A stretch of DNA of 64,000 nt, taken from NCBI RefSeq assembly GCF_010119545.1, contig NZ_JAAEAA010000018.1, positions 1 to 64,000 of the forward strand. Reading direction: 5' to 3'. Positions 9,272-18,368 of this stretch are shown here, piece by piece. The position numbers and the translations under genes were made by a program. Within the stretch, counting starts at the first letter, position 1, and every line of letters starts with the position of its first letter. Origin of the DNA: Pontibacter fetidus. GTDB taxonomy: Bacteria > Bacteroidota > Bacteroidia > Cytophagales > Hymenobacteraceae. The notes under the pieces are model-generated. The model saw nothing but the letters and a program-made list of their open reading frames with translations, did no database searches and had not been told where the DNA came from.

Positions 9272-9947
9272 CCTTTTTAAACACCGCTGCATAATGGTCT
9301 GCTAACCTCGTAGGCTCCGGTAATTTATACTTAGTGGTGCAGGCCATGGCTATAGTTGTGGCAGTTTCCAGGTCCATGAGGTGGCCGGGGGAGACGAAGA
9401 CAGGCTTTACATTATCCTTGGTACGGAGCACGTTGGCGATGATCTCATCTTTATAAATGAGTGGGGAAACTGAGCCTTTGGTAACAGCAGGTTCTTTATA
9501 CTTACCGACCAGCACTTTTTTGGCTACACCTATAGTTGGTTTGTTTAAATGTATGCCTACATGTGTCGCGATACCGAGGCGGCGAGGGTGCGAAATGCCG
9601 TGGCCATCCACCATAATAAAATCGGGCTTTTGTTGTAGTTTTTCGTAGGCTTTTAGCAGGTTGGGAGCCTCGCGGAAGGCCAGGAAACCGGGGACATAAG
9701 GCAACTCCACAGTTCCCACATGCCATACTTTTTCCAGTACTTCCAGGTTTGGGTAGGAGAGAAGTATAAACGCTGAAAGTATCTGGTCTTCCCCGATAAA
9801 AGACGAGTCGCAGCCGGCAATCAGTTTCAGTTCGAAATCAGGTTTTTGGATAATGATACGTTCCTGCATTTCGCGTTGCTGTTCGGTGAGCCGGGCAAGT
9901 ATAGCCGGGTCTGGTGCCGGATAATCAAATCGTCGGTAGTAGGCCAT
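9264..9947 (-). CDS. nfi: Endonuclease V (deoxyinosine 3' endonuclease)
   Basis: A 227-residue EndoV, which nicks DNA (or RNA) one base 3' of inosine and so repairs deaminated adenine. Catalytic acids are visible in family order: Asp47 (AGCDSSF), Glu93 (FLAFREAP) and Asp114 (MVDGHGISHPRRLG). Length is normal. The last two residues (Asp-Val) and the stop come from the inverted-repeat arm of the neighbouring cassette, so the native C-terminus may have been replaced. An empty TTAGAAAG-type repeat pair begins 7 bp upstream of the ATG. Confidence 0.95.
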   Translation of the reverse strand: MAYYRRFDYPAPDPAILARLTEQQREMQERIIIQKPDFELKLIAGCDSSFIGEDQILSAFILLSYPNLEVLEKVWHVGTVELPYVPGFLAFREAPNLLKAYEKLQQKPDFIMVDGHGISHPRRLGIATHVGIHLNKPTIGVAKKVLVGKYKEPAVTKGSVSPLIYKDEIIANVLRTKDNVKPVFVSPGHLMDLETATTIAMACTTKYKLPEPTRLADHYAAVFKKDV

Positions 9948-9953
9948 GTTTAT

Positions 9954-10130
9954 AGTTAGAAAGTTATAGAGTTAAAGAGTTAGAAAGTTGTAATTTGAAT
10001 AAGTAAGGTTTAGTAACTGTAGTACGTGTACGCAGAACACTTTATAGTTTGATTCATGTACTGATAATTGTAAAGTCTGGCTACATACCAGTAAGCCATT
10101 TTAACTTTTTAACTTCTAAACTTTCTAACT
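9954..10130. repeat. Empty TTAGAAAG-type inverted-repeat cassette
   Basis: The left arm 9954-9989 (iterated GTTAGAAAG/GTTATAGA units) and the right arm ending at 10130 (ACTTTTTAACTTCTAAACTT then TCTAACT) are imperfect inverted repeats around about 105 bp with no open frame. They have the same sequence type as the arms around the four-helix-bundle gene at 46353-46810. The pair fills the whole gap between the lipoprotein stop and the nfi start. Confidence 0.75.
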
Positions 10131-10133
10131 GAA

Positions 10134-10808
10134 TTATGCGCTGCACGGGTAAATGAGTTTGGTGAACAGCAGTCGCCAGTGGCCATCTATAAACCCAAAA
10201 TGAAACTCGAAGGAGGTTGCCGTGTGCAGTACAGACTTTTGTACAAATGGTAAGGTAGATTTTATAGTTTGAAGCTGGTTTTCAGAAAGGCCGGCGTAAT
10301 CCCAGTAGCCGGTTTTCTGGAATTTGCCGGGGCCGGCCACGAAACAGCCATCTTTTGAAAAGCCCGACGTTTTCTTGTCGTAATCCACGTCGGCACAGTC
10401 AAATGTTGGCCATGCTTCCTCTTTCAGATCACATACTTTTACTTCATCCCGCACTGTAAAAAAAGAACGGTTCTGGTATTCGCGTTTAAAGGTGCTAATG
10501 TTGGTAACCTGCGTCATTTTAGGTAAAGCGCCCGGTTGCTCAATTACCCACAAGCCATACTTCGGATGTATAAACTGATTTATAGTTGCCGTGTCAGATG
10601 CCTGTAAAGCTGTAAAGAATTGTGTAAATGCTGCCCGAAAAGCAACCGTGTCCTGAGTAGGTGTATCGGATGTTCGCTCTGGTTCTTCCTCTACAGCTTC
10701 AAGCGAATCTATACCCTGATCTATAGTTGTGTTTTGGGTTGTGCTTTGTTCTGAATTACAACTGCTTATCAGAAGCCAGATAAAAAGCATCCATAGTAGT
10801 TTTTGCAT
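10134..10808 (-). CDS. Lipoprotein of unknown function
   Basis: A 224-residue lipoprotein with lipobox LISSC (Cys17), an acidic Ser/Thr/Glu-rich linker (about 20-52), and one globular domain of about 170 residues. That domain starts with a helix (FRAAFTQFFTALQASDTATINQFIHPKYGLWVIEQPG), which hints at an NTF2- or SnoaL-like fold. Four Cys occur in the mature domain (VCDLKE, FDCADVD, DGCFVAG, YPCSA). I do not recognise a named family. It may be cotranscribed with nfi, the next gene downstream, although the empty repeat pair lies between them. Confidence 0.75.
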   Translation of the reverse strand: MQKLLWMLFIWLLISSCNSEQSTTQNTTIDQGIDSLEAVEEEPERTSDTPTQDTVAFRAAFTQFFTALQASDTATINQFIHPKYGLWVIEQPGALPKMTQVTNISTFKREYQNRSFFTVRDEVKVCDLKEEAWPTFDCADVDYDKKTSGFSKDGCFVAGPGKFQKTGYWDYAGLSENQLQTIKSTLPFVQKSVLHTATSFEFHFGFIDGHWRLLFTKLIYPCSA

Positions 10809-10936
10809 ACATCAAGTGTTTTGTCAGGAATACGTAAAGCCTTGAATTAGAGTCGTGAACGGCCTAACCCCGCCATAGCCAGGTCGTACAAAATAGGTAG
10901 CCTTTGGTGAATACCTATGCACTAAACTATAGAGCG

Positions 10937-11581
10937 ATGGCGAACTATACTTTTAACGAAACGGTGCAGCTAAATGTACATAATATTTCACTAACCGGTG
11001 ACCTTATCGTGCCGGAAGGAGCAACAGGATTGGTGGTTTTTTCGCATGGAAGTGGTAGTAGCCGGCTCAGTAAACGTAATCGGTTTGTGGCGGAACAACT
11101 ACAGGAAGCTGGTTTTGCCACTTTGCTTTTCGACCTGCTTACACCTGAAGAAGACCAGAATCCTGAGGCACGTTTCGATATACCGCTGATAACCCAACGC
11201 CTGGTTGATGCTGCTTACTGGATCAGGGAAAATTTACTGATTAACGAGCTTAACCTTGGGCTTTTCGGGGCAAGCACCGGAGCAGCGTCGGCATTAGGAG
11301 CTGCGGCCGCACTTGGCGGCGACGTTATAAAAGCGGTGGTAAGTCGGGGTGGCCGGCCAGACCTGGCAGATGAAATATTGCCCCATGTAAAGGCACCAAC
11401 CTTACTTATAGTTGGTGGTAACGACGAACCGGTTCTCGACATGAATCAGCAAGCTTTCGACCGACTGCAATGCGAAAAGGAAATGGAAATTGTAACCGGT
11501 GCCACCCACCTTTTCGAAGAGCCCGGTACCTTGGGAAAAGTAGCTGAATTAGCCACCAACTGGTTTAAAAAGTACCTGTAA
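10937..11581 (+). CDS. Dienelactone-hydrolase-like alpha/beta hydrolase
   Basis: A 214-residue serine hydrolase from the ATG at 10937; a longer TTG-initiated form from 10904 is less likely. The triad fits Ser113 in the nucleophile elbow GASTG, Asp163 (VGGNDEP) and His191 (GATHLFE). HGSG at 37-40 supplies the oxyanion hole. No signal peptide is visible, so it is cytoplasmic. About 70 bp downstream lies a phosphoribosyltransferase gene. Such PRTase and DLH-like domains occur as single fused proteins in other bacteria, so the two products probably act together. The substrate is unknown. Confidence 0.85.
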   Translation: MANYTFNETVQLNVHNISLTGDLIVPEGATGLVVFSHGSGSSRLSKRNRFVAEQLQEAGFATLLFDLLTPEEDQNPEARFDIPLITQRLVDAAYWIRENLLINELNLGLFGASTGAASALGAAAALGGDVIKAVVSRGGRPDLADEILPHVKAPTLLIVGGNDEPVLDMNQQAFDRLQCEKEMEIVTGATHLFEEPGTLGKVAELATNWFKKYL

Positions 11582-11649
11582 CTATCGTTTGATCTTACTT
11601 GCTGTAAGGTAACTATAGTTTATCAGGCGTAATATTTTAATTGGTATGT

Positions 11650-12282
11650 ATGCACATGATCCGTAACCGCGAGCAAGGCGCCTTGCTGCTGGCAGAAAAA
11701 CTGGCTAAGTACAAAGGACAGGATGGTGTCGTGCTGGCTATACCACGTGGCGGTGTTCCGATCGGTGCCATTATCGCTAAAAGCCTGGGCATGCCCCTGG
11801 AGGTTATACTTTCAAAAAAGATTGGTCATCCTTCTAACCCCGAATTTGCCATTGGCTCCGTTAGCCTCGACAGCGTTCAGATTAACGAGCAGATCAATGT
11901 GCCGCAAGCATATATCCAAGCCGAAACAGAACGTGTCCGTAAAGTGCTTCTCGAAAAGTATAAACTCTTTATGGGCAACCGCACGCCGCAGCCTCTGAAA
12001 GACCGTATTGCTATACTTGTGGACGATGGCATTGCTACCGGAAATACGCTGATTGCCACCATTAACCTTGTAAAAAAACAACAGCCCAAGAAGATAGTTG
12101 TAGCCGTGCCGGTTGCACCACCCTCGGCAGTGGAGCATATTGGTGCTATGGTTGATGATATGATTTGCCTGCTTGCCCCTCCTGATTTTTATGCCGTAGG
12201 CCAGTTTTACCAGGAATTTTACCAGGTGAGCGATGAGGAAGTTATTGAGTTGCTTCAAAATCAGAATTATCCAGAAAAATGA
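11650..12282 (+). CDS. Phosphoribosyltransferase-family protein
   Basis: A protein of about 210 residues with the type I PRTase fold. The PRPP-binding loop is VDDGIATGNT (about residues 124-133) and the early block is VLAIPRGGVPIG. An ATG at 11656 is an equally good start; a TTG at 11641 is less likely. No purine or pyrimidine specificity motif is evident. The family is best known as the N-terminal half of PRTase/hydrolase fusion proteins, and here the hydrolase is the gene just upstream. Same strand and short spacing suggest one operon. Confidence 0.85.
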   Translation: MHMIRNREQGALLLAEKLAKYKGQDGVVLAIPRGGVPIGAIIAKSLGMPLEVILSKKIGHPSNPEFAIGSVSLDSVQINEQINVPQAYIQAETERVRKVLLEKYKLFMGNRTPQPLKDRIAILVDDGIATGNTLIATINLVKKQQPKKIVVAVPVAPPSAVEHIGAMVDDMICLLAPPDFYAVGQFYQEFYQVSDEEVIELLQNQNYPEK

Positions 12283-12441
12283 TTTCAGCTACACGTAAAT
12301 AATGAAGTTGATGAGATATAATACTTGCTTTTGTATTTTGTAAATTTTGATATTATATTTATATTTTATTGCACTTAAAACTAAAAAAAATATTATTTCG
12401 TTTGACTGACTAATACTTAGGGAAACTAAATTATATGTACT

Positions 12442-12999
12442 ATGAAAATAAGATACGTTCTTACTTTACTCGGCTACTTAACCTTATTAGCTGGTTTTCC
12501 CAGTTGCGAAAACTCATTAAAAAGTGAAGATGATTTTTTTTCGGAAGGCGTAATCGCTGTTTCTGTAAACAATGAGTTTAAAGTGGCGCCAAAAGCTAAA
12601 CTTATCGAGATTGCCCGGAAATCTGTGAGTGAGATGTATATGGGGACTGAAGTGCATAAAATTGAAGTAATTGAGGCCCAGGTAGCTCAAAATGGTATGT
12701 ATCGTTACCTTTTTGCTTCAGCGGTTAAAGATGGTACTAAACTATCTGTAGCTATAGAGCTTGTTGCCCACAAACCTGAAGCTAATACTGAAAAAGCTTC
12801 TATCTTCTCATTTGCCAGTACAAGAGATCAGGTTAGTTACTTATATATGCCAGGAGAAAAGCATTCGTGTGCTGGTAATAATTGTAGTAGTTGCAGCTTT
12901 GAGAAAGACAGGGAAGGCAAAATTATCGGTTGCACTTGCAGTAGTACAGGCAGTATGATGGGTGGTTCATCCTATTGCAATCATACTATAAGCACATAA
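12442..12999 (+). CDS. Lipoprotein with Cys-rich C-terminus, function unknown
   Basis: A 185-residue protein with a lipoprotein-type signal (LLAGFPSC). Its middle part is an alpha/beta-looking domain. The last 45 residues are Cys-rich (HSCAGNNCSSC, then GCTCSS, then SYCNH), six Cys in a pattern that could bind metal or form disulfides. The gene and the 150 bp before it are visibly more A/T-rich than the neighbouring genes. It has its own terminator, so it looks monocistronic. I do not recognise the family. Confidence 0.7.
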   Translation: MKIRYVLTLLGYLTLLAGFPSCENSLKSEDDFFSEGVIAVSVNNEFKVAPKAKLIEIARKSVSEMYMGTEVHKIEVIEAQVAQNGMYRYLFASAVKDGTKLSVAIELVAHKPEANTEKASIFSFASTRDQVSYLYMPGEKHSCAGNNCSSCSFEKDREGKIIGCTCSSTGSMMGGSSYCNHTIST

Positions 13000-13022
13000 A
13001 CTGTAACAAGCAATATACTGTA

Positions 13023-13068
13023 AAGTCCCCGGTCAGCTCACTACTTCTGGCCGGGGACTTCGTTTTTA
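13023..13068 (+). terminator. Terminator of the Cys-rich lipoprotein gene
   Basis: Stem AAGTCCCCGG / CCGGGGACTT with an 18-base loop, followed by CGTTTTTAT on the plus strand. Confidence 0.85.
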
Positions 13069-13268
13069 TATTTCTCCGGATTTATAGTAGCATGTCTAAC
13101 CCAATTTAAACAATTTAATAGGGCGACTAAGATGGCGAAGCAACATCCGGTATCAAAAAGTCTGTTATATTTGCTACCCAAACCAGCCGTTAGTTGTGCA
13201 CAGAGAAGCCTGGCTATTCAGTAGAAAATACCTCCTGGCTGCTGGTAGTATACTTTTAACATTATTGA

Positions 13269-15503
<2,235 letters not shown>

Positions 15504-15524
15504 GTAGTATAAAGTATAATTAGG

Positions 15525-15556
15525 AAAGGCTGCCTGAGCGATCTGGCAGCCTTTTT
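15525..15556 (+). terminator. Terminator of icd
   Basis: Perfect stem AAAGGCTGCC / GGCAGCCTTT with a 10-base loop and a terminal T run. Confidence 0.9.
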
Positions 15557-15683
15557 CTGTTTAGAAAAGTTTTAAGCAAAATGTTATAACACGGGATAAA
15601 TTAAGTTAGTATTTATTTTGGATTTACATTTAATATAGTGAGATTGCTATTATAAAAATTTAGCCAAACTTAATAAAATTACC

Positions 15684-16325
15684 ATGAAGAAATTATTTAC
15701 GCTTTTGTTCTTTGTATCATGCTTTCAGCTTGTTTATGCCCAGGAAGGTAGCAAACAAATATTTGAGAGCCCTAAATTAAGCTCTGAAGTAAAAGGCCAT
15801 AAAACGGTTGCTATACTTCCATTTGATGCTAAGATCACTTATAAAAAGCAGCCTAAAAATTTTAATGCTGAAGCAAACCGCGATCAGGAAGCAGCCATGT
15901 CTACTAACATTCAAAGCAGCATGTATACTTACCTGTTAAGAAAGTCTAAAAACTATACGGTTACTTTTCAGGATGTAGAAAAAACAAACATACTGCTTAA
16001 AAAAGCGGGCATGTATAGTAAACTAGATGAGTTTACCCGTGATGAGATTGCGAAGGCACTTGGTGTAGATGCAGTTATCGGTGGTCGTTTTGATATGGAA
16101 CAATCTAAATCAGAGGCTGCTGCTATTGCGTCTGCAGTAGTATTTGGTGGTTTTGGCGGTAAAACCGGAACAGGATCACTTACAATGACTATTAACAATG
16201 GCAATGATGGCGAGTTGTTATGGCGTTTCTTCAAAACTATGGATGACGGCATCGGCTCTTCAACGGATGACCTTGTTGAAAGAATGATGAAAAAAGTTGC
16301 CAGAAACTTCCCTTATTCTAGCTAA
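15684..16325 (+). CDS. Exported CsgG-like protein, function unknown
   Basis: A 213-residue protein with a signal peptide (residues 1-19, ending VYAQ). The segment TVAILPFDAKITYKK, then FNAEANRDQEAAMSTNIQSSMYTYLLRKS and ALGVDAVIGGRFDME, follows the layout of CsgG/DUF799-type outer-membrane or periplasmic proteins. These have an AILPF strand, a helix, and an 'LGVDAVI' strand. A Gly/Ala-rich stretch (AAAIASAVVFGGFGGKTGTGS) follows. There is no lipobox, unlike CsgG itself. Single gene with its own terminator. The similarity is by eye and weak. Confidence 0.6.
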   Translation: MKKLFTLLFFVSCFQLVYAQEGSKQIFESPKLSSEVKGHKTVAILPFDAKITYKKQPKNFNAEANRDQEAAMSTNIQSSMYTYLLRKSKNYTVTFQDVEKTNILLKKAGMYSKLDEFTRDEIAKALGVDAVIGGRFDMEQSKSEAAAIASAVVFGGFGGKTGTGSLTMTINNGNDGELLWRFFKTMDDGIGSSTDDLVERMMKKVARNFPYSS

Positions 16326-16346
16326 GCTTATTTAACGTGTTAGGCG

Positions 16347-16378
16347 AAAGGCCACCTGAGAGATCGGGTGGCCTTTTT
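16347..16378 (+). terminator. Terminator after the CsgG-like gene
   Basis: Stem AAAGGCCACC / GGTGGCCTTT followed by TTG-T on the plus strand. Confidence 0.85.
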
Positions 16379-16577
16379 GTTTATCAAGCCAAAATGTAAC
16401 CTTCTTTCTAAAAAGTTATCAAAGCTGAAAAATCACCATTAATGCAGTTAATAAGCGTGTTTAGCTATTACCTGATTTATTTATTTGAGTGGGCTTTAAT
16501 CCTGGTATGCGAAGCTGCGATGTTGAGGAAGGGGCCGGGCAACATAATTGATCTTCAACATATAAAGTTTTATAACG

Positions 16578-17021
16578 ATGGATAGAAAGCATTTTATTAA
16601 GACAATCGGGATAGGTACGGGAGCCTTCCTGTTTCTTGCATGTACTGGAGGTTGCTCTTCAGACTCTGACACCCCTGCTCCAAATAACCCGAATAATCCT
16701 CCCGGCAACACTAAAGTTGATTTTACATTTGACATTACTACTGATAGTAATCTGCAAAACAACGGGTGGACTATACGCAGCGGAGCGATTATTGCAAAAT
16801 CGGGTAATGACTTTCTTGCTTTCCAGTCGACCTGCACGCACCAGGGAAACCCCTTGACTTATAATGCGGGAGATAATACGTTCCCGTGTTCACAGCAAGG
16901 GCCTGATCATGGTTCAGTATTTAACGCCTCCGGGGTTAAGATTACTGGTCCGGCAATAAGGAGTTTAAAGAAATACAACACAACACTCACTGGCAACAAC
17001 TTAAGGGTATTTGAAGCATAG
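16578..17021 (+). CDS. Rieske-like [2Fe-2S] lipoprotein with widened second ligand motif
   Basis: A 147-residue protein. Its N-terminus resembles a Tat signal (DRKHFIKTIG) and contains a lipobox-like FLAC (Cys22). The C-terminal 90 residues are a Rieske domain. Box I is Cys86-Thr-His88. Box II supplies Cys104 and His111 followed by Gly-Ser-x-Phe, as in the family. Six residues separate Cys104 and His111 where Rieske proteins have two. The two disulfide cysteines of bc-type Rieske proteins are both absent (Asn91 in box I, none in box II). It may be an electron carrier on the outer face of a membrane, or the cluster may be lost. No partner oxidase or reductase gene lies nearby. Confidence 0.8.
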   Translation: MDRKHFIKTIGIGTGAFLFLACTGGCSSDSDTPAPNNPNNPPGNTKVDFTFDITTDSNLQNNGWTIRSGAIIAKSGNDFLAFQSTCTHQGNPLTYNAGDNTFPCSQQGPDHGSVFNASGVKITGPAIRSLKKYNTTLTGNNLRVFEA

Positions 17022-17139
17022 CCATCTAAAAAAGTGCTTTAACACTTATCTGCCGCAGGTAGTGCTGGTGCTAAGATTGCGGCAGATGGTGTAACCTTTC
17101 CATCAAAAGCCTGTTACAAACCAAAGTAACTAAGCAACT

Positions 17140-18057
17140 ATGGAAAACAATACTACTTCGGCAATACAAACACAAACTATAGTTTTGGCAGGAGCCACCG
17201 GAGATTTAGGCGGGCGCATTGCCAGGTCGTTACTTGAGAAAGGGGCTACTGTAAAGGTTCTGGTTCGGCCGGATAGTGATGCAGGTAAAGTAAACGCATT
17301 GCACAATGCTGGCGCGAGTATCTGCGCAGTAGATTTCCATAATGCTGCAGAATTAACCAAAGCCTGCGAGGGGGCAAGTTGCGTGGTTTCGGCGCTGTCG
17401 GGGTTGCATTATGTAATAGTTGGTATCCAAACGTTGTTGCTAAATGCAGCTGTAGCGGCCGGCGTTCCCCGTTTTATTCCTTCCGATTTTGCTATTGATT
17501 TTACGAAGCTGTCTTTTGGCAACAACCGCAACCTGGATTTCCGGAAAGAATTCGGAGAGCGATTAGACAATGCTCCTATCGCTGCTACTTCTATACTTTG
17601 TGGCATGTTCGCCGATCTGCTTACCGGGCAGGCACCTATAGTTCTCTTTCCAATAAAACGAGTTATGTACTATGGCAACCCTGATCAACTGATGGATTTC
17701 ACAACGATACAAAATACAGCCGACTATACTGCTGCTGCAGCGCTTGACCCAACTACACCACGTTACCTTCGCATTGCCGGCGATGTATTAAATGTCCATG
17801 GTTTGAAAGAAGCTGCCACTAAAGCTACCGGAGAGGAGTTTGGCCTGTTTAAAGTTGGTGGATTGGGCTTACTGAATACGATCATCAAGATAACAAAAGC
17901 ACTTACACCTACTAGTAACGAGGTCTTTCCAGCCTGGCAAGGAATGCAGTATATGCGTGATATGTTCACTGGTTTACCAAAGCTGGAGCCATTAGATAAC
18001 GACCGCTATCCTGAAATTAAATGGACAACTGTAGCCGAGGTGTTGGCAAAGCGTTAA
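17140..18057 (+). CDS. NmrA-like NAD(P)-binding reductase
   Basis: A 305-residue protein with the N-terminal Rossmann motif GATGDLGG (after IVLA) and VRPDSD at the NADP-selecting second strand. This is the NmrA / isoflavone-reductase-like branch of atypical short-chain dehydrogenases. The segment GVPRFIPSDFAIDF matches the family's catalytic-region block, with the usual Lys not clearly placed. The protein is cytoplasmic. It may reduce a small aromatic or aldehyde substrate or act as a redox sensor. The neighbours do not decide. Confidence 0.85.
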   Translation: MENNTTSAIQTQTIVLAGATGDLGGRIARSLLEKGATVKVLVRPDSDAGKVNALHNAGASICAVDFHNAAELTKACEGASCVVSALSGLHYVIVGIQTLLLNAAVAAGVPRFIPSDFAIDFTKLSFGNNRNLDFRKEFGERLDNAPIAATSILCGMFADLLTGQAPIVLFPIKRVMYYGNPDQLMDFTTIQNTADYTAAAALDPTTPRYLRIAGDVLNVHGLKEAATKATGEEFGLFKVGGLGLLNTIIKITKALTPTSNEVFPAWQGMQYMRDMFTGLPKLEPLDNDRYPEIKWTTVAEVLAKR

Positions 18058-18078
18058 ACTTTCATTTTATTTAAACTA

Positions 18079-18225
18079 TCCCCTTGAGGACAAGTGAGAA
18101 CGGGAGTTCGAAACTTGCAACCGTAGGTTATAGGGGTGTAACTTCTGAAGATAAATGCCTACAGTTGATTAATTTGCAATTTTTTTCGCAGCAGTAAACA
18201 CCCCTCTAACTCCCCTCAAGGGGAG
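18079..18225. repeat. Paired C-tract inverted-repeat element
   Basis: The left part has TCCCCTTGAGGA and, further on, TATAGGGGTGT. The right part has ACACCCCTCTAACTCCCCTC followed by AAGGGGA. The arms are inverted copies around a non-coding centre. The right arm matches the inner arm of the element at 61443-61645. It lies between convergent genes. Confidence 0.7.
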
Positions 18226-18256
18226 AATCCACCCGCATAAACTAAACTTCTTATAA

Positions 18257-18293
18257 AACAAAAACGGCAGCCATACTTTGGCTGCCGTTTTTT
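18257..18293. terminator. Bidirectional terminator
   Basis: Stem AAAACGGCAGCC / GGCTGCCGTTTT with A-rich and T-rich flanks on opposite sides. It serves the NmrA-like gene (plus) and, secondarily, the M16 gene (minus). Confidence 0.85.
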
Positions 18294-18330
18294 ATAACTT
18301 GGTTCAAGTTACTCTAAACTAACACGAAAA

Positions 18331-18360
18331 AATACCCCCTCCTGTTTTTAGGAGGGGGCA
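18331..18360 (-). terminator. C-tract hairpin, probable terminator of the M16 gene
   Basis: Stem CCCCCTCCT / AGGAGGGGG around a 6-base T-rich loop. On the minus strand a TATTTTTT run follows. It is related in sequence to the hairpin at 203-226, so it belongs to a dispersed family. Confidence 0.65.
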
Positions 18361-18368
18361 GGGGGAGG

